From Chitinispirillaceae bacterium (GTDB lineage Bacteria; Fibrobacterota; Chitinivibrionia; Chitinivibrionales; Chitinispirillaceae): a stretch of DNA of 6,709 bases. The stretch covers positions 1 to 6,709 of the forward strand of contig JAFGOU010000316.1 of assembly GCA_016926315.1 (NCBI GenBank). Reading direction: 5' to 3'. The position numbers and the translations under genes were made by a program. Under the pieces are notes generated by a model. It was given only the letters and a program-made list of their open reading frames with translations. It did no database searches and had not been told where the DNA came from. Of this stretch, positions 5,751 through 6,709 are shown piece by piece; within the stretch, counting starts at the first letter, position 1; each line of letters opens with the position of its first letter.

Positions 5751-6709
5751 ATGCCGCACACCTCCTCCAGGGTCAGGATCGCTTCCATCGGCGTTGCCGC
5801 GCCGGAAACGGCAGTTTCGCAGGCAGAGGCGCTCCGGCTTATCGAACGCCATTACTCAGGCGAGCTGAAACCCCGCAGCCTTGAACTGGTCCGCCGGTTC
5901 CTTCAGCACGAAAGCATCCTCAAGCGCCATATCGCCGTGGATTCGACCGCCGACCTTCCGCTCCTCAAATCCGAGAGTCCCGACCGCCGCATCGGGCGCT
6001 TTACCCGGTTCGCGATCGACCTGGGCGAAAGCGCGGCCCGAAAAGCCCTCGACCGCGCGGGAACCGGAGTCGAAGAAGTCGCCGCGATCATCGTCAATAC
6101 CTGCACCGGGTATATCTGCCCCGGTTTGTCAACCTACCTCATCGAACGTATGGACCTCGCGCCGGATACCGAGGCCTACGATCTCGTAGGCGCGGGCTGC
6201 GGCGGTGCGCTTCCCAACCTCCAGATGGGCGAGGCGCTCATGGCGCGCCATGGCGGCAAAGCGGTGCTGTGCATTGCCGTTGAGATCTGCAGCGCCACCT
6301 ATCAGATGGACAACGATCCGAGCCTGCTCGTTTCAAACGCCATTTTCGGCGACGGCGCGGCCGCCGCGGTTATCTGGGACCGGCCGGCGGGACTTGCCAT
6401 CATCGGCCGCGCGGCCCGGTTCGAGCCCCGTTTCCGCGACGAGGTAAGGTTCGTGCACAAAAACGGCGCGCTCCACAACCGTCTCTCGCTGCAACTGCCG
6501 AAGATCATGCGGGAAATCGCGCCCGCCTTCATCCGTTCGTTTCTGCTCGACAACAAAAGTTCCGTGGAGTCCGTCAGACACTGGGCGCTCCATCCGGGAG
6601 GCGAAAAAATCCTTTCGGGCATTGCCGATGTGCTCGGCCTGAGCGACGACGCCTGCGCGGTCTCCCGCGAGGTTTTGCGCGACTACGGCAAACTGTCGTC
6701 ACCCTCGGT
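5751..6709 (+). CDS. Type III polyketide synthase-like enzyme (3' end missing)
   Basis: The open frame runs from ATG 5751 off the window end: 319 complete codons of an expected ~350. Chalcone-synthase-type thiolase-fold features are present in order: VNTCTGYICPGLS (115-127), the nucleophile C150 in LVGAGCGGALPNLQMG, VEICSATY (177-184, with Y184 at the chalcone synthase Phe215 gatekeeper place), FGDGAAAAV (199-207) and catalytic H281 in ALHPGGEKIL. At DYGKLSSPSV (311-320) chalcone synthase has YGNMSSA, so K314 replaces the catalytic Asn; the H-to-Asn spacing of 33 residues is preserved. These enzymes condense an acyl starter with malonyl units without a covalent ACP domain. The gene is divergent from the ACP-ketosynthase operon, which could supply its starter. 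Alternative: a FabH-like ketosynthase III, which shares the Cys-His-Asn layout; the LVGAGCGG and FGDGAAA context favours type III PKS. Confidence 0.85.
   Translation, partial: MPHTSSRVRIASIGVAAPETAVSQAEALRLIERHYSGELKPRSLELVRRFLQHESILKRHIAVDSTADLPLLKSESPDRRIGRFTRFAIDLGESAARKALDRAGTGVEEVAAIIVNTCTGYICPGLSTYLIERMDLAPDTEAYDLVGAGCGGALPNLQMGEALMARHGGKAVLCIAVEICSATYQMDNDPSLLVSNAIFGDGAAAAVIWDRPAGLAIIGRAARFEPRFRDEVRFVHKNGALHNRLSLQLPKIMREIAPAFIRSFLLDNKSSVESVRHWALHPGGEKILSGIADVLGLSDDACAVSREVLRDYGKLSSPS

Noticed and set aside
5284..5868. 194-codon open frame on the plus strand
   Set aside because: It runs antisense across the ACP gene and the start of the ketosynthase, and overlaps the type III PKS start in another frame. 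It is Ser/Arg-rich without motifs.

Overview
The window looks like part of a bacterial chromosome. Genes are tightly packed and on both strands. The right-hand three quarters is visibly GC-rich with G/C-ending codons, while the first ~1.25 kb is visibly more AT-rich. A sigma-54-type response regulator, a U32-family protein and a small fatty-acid/polyketide gene set suggest a Gram-negative, possibly anaerobic or facultative organism. The sequence alone does not fix the phylum.

Left part (1-1243): the first ~470 bases carry no convincing gene. They hold a 12-bp palindrome, a large nested inverted repeat (about 203-308) and a good sigma-54-like promoter (366-381), which overlaps the region of a second, extended -10 sigma-70-like promoter. 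These lead to one small gene (473-997) for a predicted two-repeat ferritin/rubrerythrin-like protein that has lost most of its expected metal ligands. After it comes a second large inverted repeat (1035-1157), between convergent genes.

Middle (1244-2575, minus strand): a complete NtrC-type response regulator (REC, AAA+ and Fis-type HTH) with an unusual GSFTSA sigma-54-contact loop. It is convergent with the ferritin-like gene, and the sigma-54-like site upstream of that gene makes it a plausible target. No sensor kinase is present in the window.

Right part (2840-6709): a U32-family protein with two cysteine clusters (plus strand) converges, with an 8-bp gap and a shared hairpin, on a minus-strand operon of acyl carrier protein and FabF-like ketosynthase. 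Divergent from that operon, across 90 bp containing a perfect 16-bp palindrome, lies a type III polyketide synthase (chalcone-synthase-like) gene cut by the window end. Its catalytic Cys and His are intact, but a Lys sits where the family has its catalytic Asn. The simplest reading is the edge of a biosynthetic cluster in which the ACP and ketosynthase build or modify an acyl chain, the type III PKS-like enzyme extends or condenses it, and the U32 protein may perform an Fe-S-dependent modification. The product cannot be named from this window.
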